8,322 nucleotides of DNA from an uncultured Erysipelotrichaceae bacterium (GTDB taxonomy: Bacteria; Bacillota_I; Bacilli_A; RF39; UBA660), in assembly GCA_902772675.1 (NCBI GenBank), contig CACYBN010000166.1, forward strand, positions 1-8,322, in the 5' to 3' direction. Each line of letters opens with the position of its first letter. Position 1 is the first letter of the stretch. Of the stretch, positions 1-5,385 are shown in pieces. The notes below the pieces were generated by a model. The model was not told the origin of the DNA and did no database searches. It was given only the letters and a program-made list of their open reading frames with translations. The position numbers were made by a program, and so were the translations under genes.

Positions 1-473
1 TAGTATATAAATATAGTATTTATTTATATAAAGGAAAACCTATTTTAAATGAATTTGATAATATAGATTCTAAATATGAAATATTTAAATATAAAGATTA
101 TGTTTCTTTTAAGTATATTGAAGATAACTCTGAATCATATATAACCCTTAATTCTGGTGAAATAAGCCTATTTTTAGATGGTTTGTTCTATGGTAAAGGA
201 AAATATACTGATAATGAAATAAATCTAAATTTGACGGATTATAATAAGTCTAATATAGGATCATTTTATTATAAAATTACTCCAAAAGGTAAGAACTATT
301 CTAATAGTATAAATATCAATATAGATTTAGATAGTTTAAAATTAAATATTTCTAGTAAAAATAAAATAGAATTAGATAAAGAAATACCTAAAGTAGATAT
401 ATCTAAAGCTAAGTCAATGTCTGAAGTAACAGATAATGATAAAAAGTTATTAGGAACTATTTTAAATAACTAA
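1..473 (+). CDS. Unrecognised protein, C-terminal part (gene runs off the left edge)
   Basis: This is the 3' end of a larger gene. The frame is open from base 3 to the TAA at 471-473, giving about 156 residues with no start codon that has to be used. An internal TTG at 183 would give a 96-residue protein but has no ribosome binding site, and the frame continues well upstream of it. The visible part is rich in Asn, Lys, Ile, Tyr and Ser, with alternating hydrophobic and polar residues that suggest beta strands (for example ININIDLDSLKLNIS). A short polar, probably helical tail ends in KKLLGTILNN. No transmembrane segment, cysteine pair or catalytic motif is seen. I do not recognise the family. 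An extracellular or lipoprotein-like beta domain is possible, but the N-terminus that would show a signal peptide is missing. Confidence 0.75.
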   Translation, partial: VYKYSIYLYKGKPILNEFDNIDSKYEIFKYKDYVSFKYIEDNSESYITLNSGEISLFLDGLFYGKGKYTDNEINLNLTDYNKSNIGSFYYKITPKGKNYSNSININIDLDSLKLNISSKNKIELDKEIPKVDISKAKSMSEVTDNDKKLLGTILNN

Positions 474-481
474 AATATCGA

Positions 482-498
482 AATTATATGATATAATT
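482..498. repeat. Perfect 8-bp inverted repeat over the SDR promoter
   Basis: AATTATAT and ATATAATT flank a single central G at 490. The right arm contains the -10 hexamer (492-497). It could be a binding site for a dimeric repressor placed on the promoter, but a dyad made only of A and T is easily produced by chance in DNA this AT-rich. Confidence 0.4.
489..497 (+). promoter_or_regulatory. Extended -10 promoter of the SDR gene
   Basis: TGA-TATAAT is a consensus TGN extended -10. No good -35 is present 16-18 bp upstream (469-474 is ACTAAA), which fits a TGN-dependent promoter. Transcription would start near 504, at the Shine-Dalgarno GGAG (504-507), leaving a leader of about 12 nt before the ATG at 516. 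Confidence 0.6.
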
Positions 499-515
499 GA
501 ATTGGAGATGATAAT

Positions 516-1283
516 ATGAAAGCTTTAATTACAGGTGCATCTTCTGGAATAGGAAAAGATATGGCCTACTATTTAGCTGATTTAGGCTATGATTTAATAT
601 TAGTTGCTAGAAGTAAAGATAAATTACAAGAGATGCAAAAAGATATTAAGACTAATGTAAAAGTAATAGTGGCTGATTTATCTAATGAATCCAAGTTAAA
701 AGAATTATATATATTATGTAAAAATGAAGATATAGATATATTAATTAATAATGCAGGTTTTGGAGCGTGTGGTAATTTCACTGAATTAGATCTTAACACA
801 GAATTAGAAATGATTAATACTAATATTAAAGCTGTTCATATTTTAACTAAATTATTTTTAAAAGATATGAAGAAGAAAGATAAAGGTTATATTTTAAATG
901 TTGCTTCTTTAGCAGCGTTTCAACCCGGGCCTTTAATGGCTACTTATTATAGTACAAAAGCATATGTTTTAAGATTAACTACTTCTATTTATGAAGAATT
1001 AAGAAGAGATAAATCAAAAGTAGTAGTTTCTTGTTTATGTCCTGGACCAGTAGAAACTAATTTTAATGAAGTTGCAGATGTTAACTTTTCAATTAAAGGA
1101 ATGAATAGTAAATATGTTAGTAAATATGCTATTGATCAAATGTTTAAAGGGAAGTTAATAATTATACCAGGCATAAAGATGAAATTGTCTCAATTCTTTG
1201 TTAGATTCTTATCTACTAAGAAACAAGCTAAGATAGTTTACAAGATTCAAAGAAAAAAGATAAAAAGTCGAAGAGAAAAGTAG
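516..1283 (+). CDS. SDR family NAD(P)-dependent oxidoreductase (DltE/YqjQ-like)
   Basis: A classical short-chain dehydrogenase/reductase of 255 residues, the normal length for the family; it is expected to be cytoplasmic and to oxidise or reduce an alcohol/carbonyl with NAD(P)(H). The Rossmann glycine motif TGASSGIG is at residues 6-13. The NNAG motif is at 78-81. The catalytic tetrad is readable as Asn103, Ser131, Tyr144 and Lys148, with the usual 13-residue Ser-Tyr spacing and YxxxK. The PGPVET motif follows at 176-181. An Arg after the second strand (LVARS, 28-33) is typical of NADP(H)-preferring members; that preference is an inference. The C-terminus is strongly basic. The closest pattern is the COG0300 (DltE/YqjQ) group of uncertain substrate. 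The ATG start has GGAG 8 nt upstream. It appears monocistronic, with its own promoter and a terminator overlapping its 3' end. Confidence 0.93.
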   Translation: MKALITGASSGIGKDMAYYLADLGYDLILVARSKDKLQEMQKDIKTNVKVIVADLSNESKLKELYILCKNEDIDILINNAGFGACGNFTELDLNTELEMINTNIKAVHILTKLFLKDMKKKDKGYILNVASLAAFQPGPLMATYYSTKAYVLRLTTSIYEELRRDKSKVVVSCLCPGPVETNFNEVADVNFSIKGMNSKYVSKYAIDQMFKGKLIIIPGIKMKLSQFFVRFLSTKKQAKIVYKIQRKKIKSRREK

Positions 1284-1299
1284 AACTTTTATCTTTTTT
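1253..1299 (+). terminator. Terminator overlapping the 3' end of the SDR gene
   Basis: The left arm (1253-1268, six A, GAT, five A, GT) pairs with the right arm (1285-1299, AC, four T, ATC, six T) with one bulged A. The 16-nt loop contains the TAG stop codon at 1281-1283. The T-run is also the pairing partner of the A-run, so the hairpin is symmetrical and may act in both directions. It is AT-rich with only two G-C pairs, so its efficiency is uncertain. Confidence 0.55.
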
Positions 1300-1303
1300 A
1301 ATA

Positions 1304-1309
1304 TATAAT
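1304..1309 (+). promoter_or_regulatory. Likely -10 element of the ecf-truA operon
   Basis: A TATAAT sits just after the SDR terminator and 20 nt before the ecfA1 ATG. No TGN precedes it, and the hexamer 17 bp upstream (TAGAAC, 1281-1286) is a poor -35. The surrounding ATATATAATATATAG is so AT-rich that the exact hexamer is ambiguous. The Shine-Dalgarno AAAGGTGAT (1318-1326) follows. Confidence 0.4.
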
Positions 1310-1329
1310 ATATAGGCAAAGGTGATTAT

Positions 1330-2133
1330 ATGAGTGTTTTTTCTATTAACAAGTTAAATTTTAAGTATGATAAACCTATAATCAAAGATATAACATTTAA
1401 GGTAAAGATTCCATCTCTTATCTCTGTTATTGGTCCAAATAATAGTGGAAAGACAACATTTATTAAATGTTTAGCGGGAGTTTTACCTACTGAAGATGTA
1501 ATATCTATTGATGATATTAGTTTATCTAAAAAAACTATTAGAAAGTATTCTAGAAATATTGGTGTTATTTTCTCTTTAGATAATAACCAATTCTTATTTG
1601 AAAGAGTTATTGATGAAGTAACTTTCCCATTATGTAATTTAAATTATAGTAAGAAACAAATTAATGCTCAATTAACTAAAATTAGTAAGATATTATTCTT
1701 AAAAGATATAATGAATAAAAAAATAAGTGATTTAAATACTTTTGAAAAAGTAAAAGTATTAATTGCTGTAAGTATAATTCATGAACCAAAAGTATTATTA
1801 TTAGATGATATTTTAGTTGAATTAAGTAATGAAGATAAAGAAAAGATCTTGTTAATGTTAAAAAGAATAATTCGTGAGTTAAATATTATTGTAATCATGA
1901 CTAGTTCTTCGCTTACTGATTCTATATATAGTGATGCTATTCTTGTAATAGATGAAGGATTAGTAAGATATAGTGGAAGATTAGGAGATATTTTAGAACA
2001 TGATAATGCTCTTACTAGAATGGGAATAGAAATACCAGTTATGATGGATATGTCTTTAAAATTAAAATTCTATAATTTGTTAGATAAAGTTATTCTTAAT
2101 GAAGAAGAAATGGTGGATACATTATGGGATTAA
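1330..2133 (+). CDS. ecfA1: ECF transporter ATPase EcfA1 homologue with degenerate catalytic motifs
   Basis: This is the positional EcfA1, one of the two ATPases that energise vitamin and metal uptake through ECF transporters at the cytoplasmic membrane. It has 267 residues, close to the usual 270-280. Walker A is intact (GPNNSGKT, 35-42). The C-terminal ECF region is recognisable (LTRMGIEIPVMMD, 228-240). Most other motifs are altered. The Q-loop Gln is replaced (IFS, Ser82). The LSGGQ signature reads LNTFE (135-139). Walker B ends LLLDD, so the catalytic Glu is Asp160. The D-loop SGLD reads VELS (163-166), and the H-loop His is Ser192. A good AAAGGTGAT ribosome binding site supports the ATG. 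It overlaps the next gene by 10 nt, implying coupled translation. The reading frame is intact, so it is not a pseudogene by sequence. The family is clear; normal ATPase activity is doubtful. Confidence 0.82.
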   Translation: MSVFSINKLNFKYDKPIIKDITFKVKIPSLISVIGPNNSGKTTFIKCLAGVLPTEDVISIDDISLSKKTIRKYSRNIGVIFSLDNNQFLFERVIDEVTFPLCNLNYSKKQINAQLTKISKILFLKDIMNKKISDLNTFEKVKVLIAVSIIHEPKVLLLDDILVELSNEDKEKILLMLKRIIRELNIIVIMTSSSLTDSIYSDAILVIDEGLVRYSGRLGDILEHDNALTRMGIEIPVMMDMSLKLKFYNLLDKVILNEEEMVDTLWD

Positions 2134-2912
2134 TAGTTAGTAATTTAAAATATAAAGATTATTTAAATGAGATATCTTTTAAAATAGGAAAAAATAATAT
2201 ATTTGGTATATATGGAAATTATTCTAAATATATATTGGATATATTAAATGGAGACATATTAGATTATAGTGGTGTTGCTAATTACGATAAGATGGATATT
2301 GATGAGTTGTTTTTTAAAGAACATCCAACTATTGTAGCTAGAATTAATACTAATCCTAATTTTTATTCAACTAAAGTTGAAGATGAATTTAAATTTACTC
2401 TTGAGTATCGTAGATATGATGGAGATATAAATAAAGCAATTAAAAAAGCTTTAAAACTTGTTGAGTTAGATGAAAAAATCTTATCAAGAAGTATTAATAC
2501 ATTATCAAGAAGTGAAAAATACTTGCTAGGAGTAGCGGTAAATATTTCTTATAACCCAGAATTAATTATTTTTGATAATATATTTTCAGGAATAGATCAT
2601 AAAAATAAGAAAAAACTAATTACCTTAATTAATAATTTAAAAGAAGAAAAGAAACTAATAATAGTAACATCTAATGATGTAAATATTTTATATGAAATAA
2701 CAGATGAAGTATTACTATTAGATGGAAATAATTTATATAAAGTAGGATCTACTGATAAGATATTTACTTCCAATGAACTAATGAAAGGGGATATCGTACC
2801 AATGCCAAATATTACTAAAGTAACTTACCTAGCTAAAACTAAAAAGAATGTTAAACTTTCTTATCATAAAGATGTTAGAGATATTATAAAGGATATATAT
2901 AAACATGTATAA
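2124..2912 (+). CDS. ecfA2: ECF transporter ATPase EcfA2 homologue lacking Walker A
   Basis: Second ATPase-type subunit, 262 residues, in the place of EcfA2. Where Walker A should be (after IFGIYG, 26-31) the sequence is NYSKYIL, with no GK[S/T], so normal phosphate binding is not expected. The signature reads LSRSE (127-131) instead of LSGGQ. Walker B keeps its Asp (ELIIFDN, Asp151) but has Asn152 for the catalytic Glu. The D-loop SGID (155-158) is kept. The H-loop reads VTSN, with Ser183 in the His position. A C-terminal ECF-like stretch survives (IVPMPNITKVTYLA, 224-237). The start lies inside ecfA1 (10-nt overlap) and the stop overlaps the next gene by 8 nt, so the three are probably translated together. 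It is recognisable as an ABC ATPase mainly through its second half and its position. It may be a structural partner of EcfA1 rather than an enzyme. Confidence 0.72.
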   Translation: MGLIVSNLKYKDYLNEISFKIGKNNIFGIYGNYSKYILDILNGDILDYSGVANYDKMDIDELFFKEHPTIVARINTNPNFYSTKVEDEFKFTLEYRRYDGDINKAIKKALKLVELDEKILSRSINTLSRSEKYLLGVAVNISYNPELIIFDNIFSGIDHKNKKKLITLINNLKEEKKLIIVTSNDVNILYEITDEVLLLDGNNLYKVGSTDKIFTSNELMKGDIVPMPNITKVTYLAKTKKNVKLSYHKDVRDIIKDIYKHV

Positions 2913-3534
2913 GAGTTTAAGTTTTTATGGTAAGTTAGTTAGTTTTATCCTTTTAGTAATTGCAATGGTATTGATAAAAAATTATACAATTTTCTTATTA
3001 GTTAGTGGAATGATATTTATAGTTAGTTTCTTAAATAAGAATAGATTCTATTTCATATTAGCTTTGATATTATTCTTAGCAATATATTTAATTCCTAATA
3101 CTGTATATACTTTCTTAGTATTAAGAATATTATTAGTAATTCTATATGCATTTATAATTGAATCTAGTTTGTTGTCTTTAGAAAAAAGATATTTATATGA
3201 TAAATTATTTTATAGAAATAGAACTACTAAACAAATGAAAAAATATATGAAGAAGTATTATGGTAAAGATTTAGATAGTAATATTAAAGATAAGAATAGA
3301 ACTATTCAAAAGTATTTATATGATAAAGATAAATATAAGACATACTTAAAAGAACAAGCAAAGATAAAAGAAAATATAGCTATTGATGATATATTTTTAA
3401 TAGATAAAATGAGATATGATAGATTCTTTACAAGTAAAAAGTATAAACTAACATTTTCTTGGAATAATTATGATAATTTTTATATTGCAGTAACATTAAT
3501 TTTATTTGTTATTGTTATTGTATTTGGTAGATAA
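2905..3534 (+). CDS. Membrane protein in the ecfT position (divergent EcfT-like)
   Basis: A 209-residue membrane protein. Hydrophobic segments lie at about 11-24, 28-43, 48-65, 67-90 and 191-207. A polar, Lys/Tyr-rich stretch of about 100 residues (92-188) separates the fourth and fifth. EcfT proteins, which link the two ATPases to the substrate-binding subunit, have a similar plan of membrane helices, long cytoplasmic coupling helices, and a final membrane helix. They are usually about 260 residues and carry two Ala-Arg-Gly/Ser-type coupling motifs. No such motif is visible here, although basic residues abound (KRYLYDK, NRNRT). Position, an 8-nt overlap with ecfA2 and the topology suggest a reduced EcfT. 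Sequence alone would not identify it, and an unrelated membrane partner is possible. It is followed after 2 nt by truA. Confidence 0.6.
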   Translation: MYKSLSFYGKLVSFILLVIAMVLIKNYTIFLLVSGMIFIVSFLNKNRFYFILALILFLAIYLIPNTVYTFLVLRILLVILYAFIIESSLLSLEKRYLYDKLFYRNRTTKQMKKYMKKYYGKDLDSNIKDKNRTIQKYLYDKDKYKTYLKEQAKIKENIAIDDIFLIDKMRYDRFFTSKKYKLTFSWNNYDNFYIAVTLILFVIVIVFGR

Positions 3535-3536
3535 TT

Positions 3537-4268
3537 ATGAGATATATGATTACTTTTTCCTATGATGGATCGAATTTTAATGGATATCAAAAACAAGATG
3601 GATGTAGAACAGTTGAAGAATGTATAGAGAATGCTCTATATGATATTAATGATCATTCTGTGACTAAAATAGTTTCATCTGGAAGAACTGATAAAGGAGT
3701 TCATGCTAAAGGTCAAACTGCACATTTTGATTTAAATGTTAATATAACTGAATATAAGTTAAAATCTGCTATTAATTCTTTAGTTCCTGATGATATTCAT
3801 ATAATAAAAGCGGAAAAAGTTAATGATGATTTTCATGCTAGATATAAAGTTAAAGAAAAAACATATAAATATTATTTAAATATTGGAGAATATAATCCAA
3901 TGGAAAGAAATTATGTTTATCAATATAATAGAGATTTAGAAATAGATAAGATGAAAGATGCTATTAAATTCTTTATAGGTACTCATGATTTTAAAAATTT
4001 TGTATCTAGTGAATGTAAGAAAAATTCTTATGTTAGAGAAATATATAGTGCAGATATAGAAGTAAAAAATAATATAATAATATTTAAATTTACTGGTAAT
4101 GGATTTATGAAATATCAAGTAAGAAATATGGTAGGTACTCTATTAAAAGTTGGAAAAGGTAAACTAGATAGTAATAGTATTAAAGATATTATTGATAATC
4201 CAAATAGGAAAAAAGATGTACTTACAATTAAACCAGAAGGTTTATATTTAGAAGAAGTTAAATATTAG
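3537..4268 (+). CDS. truA: tRNA pseudouridine(38-40) synthase TruA
   Basis: Converts uridines 38, 39 and 40 in the anticodon stem-loop of many tRNAs to pseudouridine. It has 243 residues, normal for bacterial TruA. The N-terminal strand is YMITFSYDGSNFNGYQ (3-18). The catalytic motif GRTDKGVHA (49-57) places the nucleophile at Asp52. Also present are the FHARYKVKEKTYKYY region (97-111) and the C-terminal GFMKYQVRNMVGTLLKVGKGK block that shapes the active site. The ATG lies 2 nt after the ecfT-like stop, with only a weak GGTAG as ribosome binding site, so translation is probably coupled. A second in-frame ATG at 3546 would remove three residues. It is the last gene of the ecf operon, as in many Firmicutes, and is followed by a terminator. 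It is intact, with all expected motifs. Confidence 0.97.
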   Translation: MRYMITFSYDGSNFNGYQKQDGCRTVEECIENALYDINDHSVTKIVSSGRTDKGVHAKGQTAHFDLNVNITEYKLKSAINSLVPDDIHIIKAEKVNDDFHARYKVKEKTYKYYLNIGEYNPMERNYVYQYNRDLEIDKMKDAIKFFIGTHDFKNFVSSECKKNSYVREIYSADIEVKNNIIIFKFTGNGFMKYQVRNMVGTLLKVGKGKLDSNSIKDIIDNPNRKKDVLTIKPEGLYLEEVKY

Positions 4269-4272
4269 TAAA

Positions 4273-4318
4273 AACCCGTAAAAATCATTAAAAACATTGA
4301 CTTTTATGGGTTGTTTTT
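4273..4318 (+). terminator. Terminator after truA, overlapping the rplM promoter
   Basis: AACCCGTAAAA (4273-4283) pairs with TTTTATGGGTT (4302-4312) through 11 pairs including one G-T, with an 18-nt loop. A T-rich stretch broken by one G follows (4311-4318). The rplM -35 element lies in the loop and right arm, so the same DNA appears to end the truA transcript and start the next. Confidence 0.55.
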
Positions 4319-4325
4319 GTATAAT
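4297..4325 (+). promoter_or_regulatory. Consensus promoter of the rplM-rpsI operon
   Basis: -35 TTGACT (4297-4302), a 17-bp spacer, and -10 TATAAT (4320-4325). This is the best housekeeping sigma-type promoter in the window, as expected for a ribosomal protein operon. Transcription should begin near 4332, giving a leader of about 72 nt. Confidence 0.85.
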
Positions 4326-4331
4326 CTAAAT

Positions 4332-4403
4332 CGGTACATTGAATCCCCACATATTAGATTTTATCCGGAAAATCAAAAGATATGTATTAAGGAGAAAAAA
4401 ATT
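4332..4403 (+). promoter_or_regulatory. Structured 5' leader of rplM (L13-leader candidate)
   Basis: The leader contains a two-part hairpin. ACATAT (4349-4354) pairs with ATATGT (4380-4385). After a TA/AAAAG internal loop, GATTTT (4357-4362) pairs with AAAATC (4369-4374) around the six-base loop ATCCGG. The Shine-Dalgarno AAGGAG (4389-4394) lies just downstream. Firmicutes rplM operons are known to carry an L13 leader thought to mediate autoregulation by the ribosomal protein. Position and size fit, but I could not compare against the family consensus. An alternative pairing of TACAT (4335-4339) with ATGTA (4382-4386) would compete with the outer stem. Confidence 0.6.
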
Positions 4404-4835
4404 ATGAATAGTTATATGCAAAAGAAAGAGACAATTGAGCGTAAATGGTATGTAATCGACGCTGAAGATGAAGTTTTAGGTAGAGTTGCTAGTAAAGCAG
4501 CACACATTCTTCGTGGTAAACATAAAGCTACTTATACACCTCATTTAGACTGTGGTGACTATATTATTATTGTTAATGCTGATAAAGTTGCTTTAACTGG
4601 TAACAAATTAGAAGACAAGAAATATTATAATCACTCTATGTATCAAGGTGGATTAAGAGTAAGAACTGCTAAGACAATGAGAGAACAATATCCAGTTGAA
4701 ATGGTTGAAAGAGCAGTAAGAGGTATGCTACCTCATAATAGATTAGGTAGAGCTATGGGTAAGAAATTATTCGTATATGCAGGAGCTGAACATCCTCATA
4801 CAGCACAAAAACCAGAAAAGTTGGAAGTTAAATAG
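4404..4835 (+). CDS. rplM: 50S ribosomal protein L13
   Basis: Large-subunit ribosomal protein uL13, an early assembly protein that binds 23S rRNA. From the ATG at 4404 it has 143 residues, matching the usual 142-147. The N-terminus MNSYMQKKETIERKWYVIDA aligns with the typical family start. Family blocks include LRGKHKATYTPHLDCGDY, VNADKVALTGNK, YNHSMYQGGLR, AVRGMLPHNRLGR and KKLFVYAGAEHPH. The start is fixed by AAGGAG at 4389-4394. A longer frame opening at TTG 4311 lies within the promoter and upstream of the transcription start, and the ATG at 4416 would cut conserved residues. More CGT arginine codons appear here than in the neighbouring AGA-dominated genes, consistent with high expression. 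It is cotranscribed with rpsI. Confidence 0.98.
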   Translation: MNSYMQKKETIERKWYVIDAEDEVLGRVASKAAHILRGKHKATYTPHLDCGDYIIIVNADKVALTGNKLEDKKYYNHSMYQGGLRVRTAKTMREQYPVEMVERAVRGMLPHNRLGRAMGKKLFVYAGAEHPHTAQKPEKLEVK

Positions 4836-4848
4836 GAGGTAAGGTTTT

Positions 4849-5268
4849 ATGGCAAAGAATGATAAAATATATTATGGAACTGGTAAAAGAAAAACTAGTA
4901 TCGCAAAAGTTAAATTAATTCCTGGAACTGGTAAAATTACAGTTAATGGAAAAGATGTACATGAATATTTACCTTATGAAACTTTAGTTATGGATTTAAC
5001 TCAACCATTAGATTTAACTAATACAAGAGAAATTTTCGATGTAGAAGTTGATGTTAAAGGTGGAGGTTTCTCAGGACAAACTGGTGCTATTCGTTTAGGA
5101 ATTACAAGAGCATTATTAGTATACGATGCTGCTAATGAAGGAAGCGAAAACAGTTTTAGAAAAATTCTAAAACGAGCTGGATTCATTACAAGAGATTCTA
5201 GAATTAAAGAACGTAAGAAACCAGGATTAAAGAAAGCACGTCGTGCACCTCAATTCTCAAAGAGATAA
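4849..5268 (+). CDS. rpsI: 30S ribosomal protein S9
   Basis: Small-subunit ribosomal protein uS9, whose C-terminal tail reaches the P-site tRNA. It has 139 residues against about 130 in most Firmicutes, the difference being a few extra residues around YDAANEGSEN. Family blocks are YYGTGKRKTSIAKV near the start, the VKGGGFSGQTGAIRLGITRAL core, GFITRDSRIKERKKPG, and the diagnostic tail KKARRAPQFSKR with its terminal Arg. The Shine-Dalgarno AGGAGG (4834-4839) overlaps the rplM stop codon TAG, 9 nt before the ATG, ensuring coupled, high-level translation. CGT arginine codons are again frequent. A terminator follows directly. Confidence 0.98.
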   Translation: MAKNDKIYYGTGKRKTSIAKVKLIPGTGKITVNGKDVHEYLPYETLVMDLTQPLDLTNTREIFDVEVDVKGGGFSGQTGAIRLGITRALLVYDAANEGSENSFRKILKRAGFITRDSRIKERKKPGLKKARRAPQFSKR

Positions 5269-5279
5269 TTTTGTGTATC

Positions 5280-5312
5280 AAGGAAAGATTTATTTCAAAT
5301 CTTTCTTTTTTT
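5280..5312 (+). terminator. Intrinsic terminator of the rplM-rpsI operon
   Basis: GAAAGATTT (5283-5291) pairs perfectly with AAATCTTTC (5297-5305) around the loop ATTTC, with three more A-T/G-T pairs below. Seven T follow (5306-5312). It lies 12 nt after the rpsI stop, a textbook arrangement. Confidence 0.85.
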
Positions 5313-5320
5313 ATTCCTTT

Positions 5321-5339
5321 ATTTTTCACCAATTTTTCA
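5321..5339 (+). repeat. Two direct copies of ATTTTTCA, 11 bp apart
   Basis: ATTTTTCA occurs at 5321-5328 and again at 5332-5339. The copies are one helical turn apart, just upstream of where the -35 region of the abi promoter would be. They could be paired sites for a regulator on one DNA face, but short T-rich repeats are common in such DNA. Confidence 0.3.
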
Positions 5340-5358
5340 TACAAAAAAGTAATCATTA

Positions 5359-5367
5359 TGGTATAAT
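5359..5367 (+). promoter_or_regulatory. Extended -10 promoter of the abi-htrA operon
   Basis: TGG-TATAAT is a consensus extended -10. The -35 region is poor (CATACA at 5338-5343 with an 18-bp spacer shares only three bases with the consensus). Transcription should start near 5374, at the AGGGTGAG Shine-Dalgarno (5374-5381). That gives a leader of about 12 nt to the ATG at 5386. Confidence 0.65.
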
Positions 5368-5385
5368 TACAATAGGGTGAGAATA

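Noticed and set aside
183..473. Small 96-residue gene starting at TTG 183
   Set aside because: The same frame is open to base 3 of the window and no ribosome binding site precedes the TTG, so this is the end of a larger truncated gene.
587..799. Reverse-strand open frame within the SDR gene
   Set aside because: It is antisense to well-conserved SDR motifs, with no ribosome binding site or recognisable product.
1330..3534. The ecf module as pseudogenes
   Set aside because: All three frames are full-length, overlap precisely and keep ribosome binding signals and ECF C-terminal features; the changes are substitutions in motifs, not frameshifts or stops.
3936..4118. Reverse-strand open frame within truA
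   Set aside because: Shadow of truA, low complexity (Phe/Tyr/Ile) and without supporting signals.
4311..4403. N-terminal extension of L13 from TTG 4311
   Set aside because: It lies in the promoter spacer, upstream of the predicted transcription start, and L13 has its normal length from ATG 4404 with a good Shine-Dalgarno.
5001..5186. Reverse-strand open frame within rpsI
   Set aside because: Shadow of rpsI's conserved core; no start signals or known similarity.
5377..5385. GTG start for the Abi protein
   Set aside because: The GTG is inside the AGGGTGAG ribosome binding site and only about 3 nt from the predicted transcription start; ATG 5386 fits better.
5269..5385. abiF-type structured RNA upstream of the Abi gene
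   Set aside because: A structured RNA has been described upstream of some abiF genes, but this 117-nt gap is accounted for by the rpsI terminator, a short T-rich stretch and the promoter; I found no further stable hairpin.
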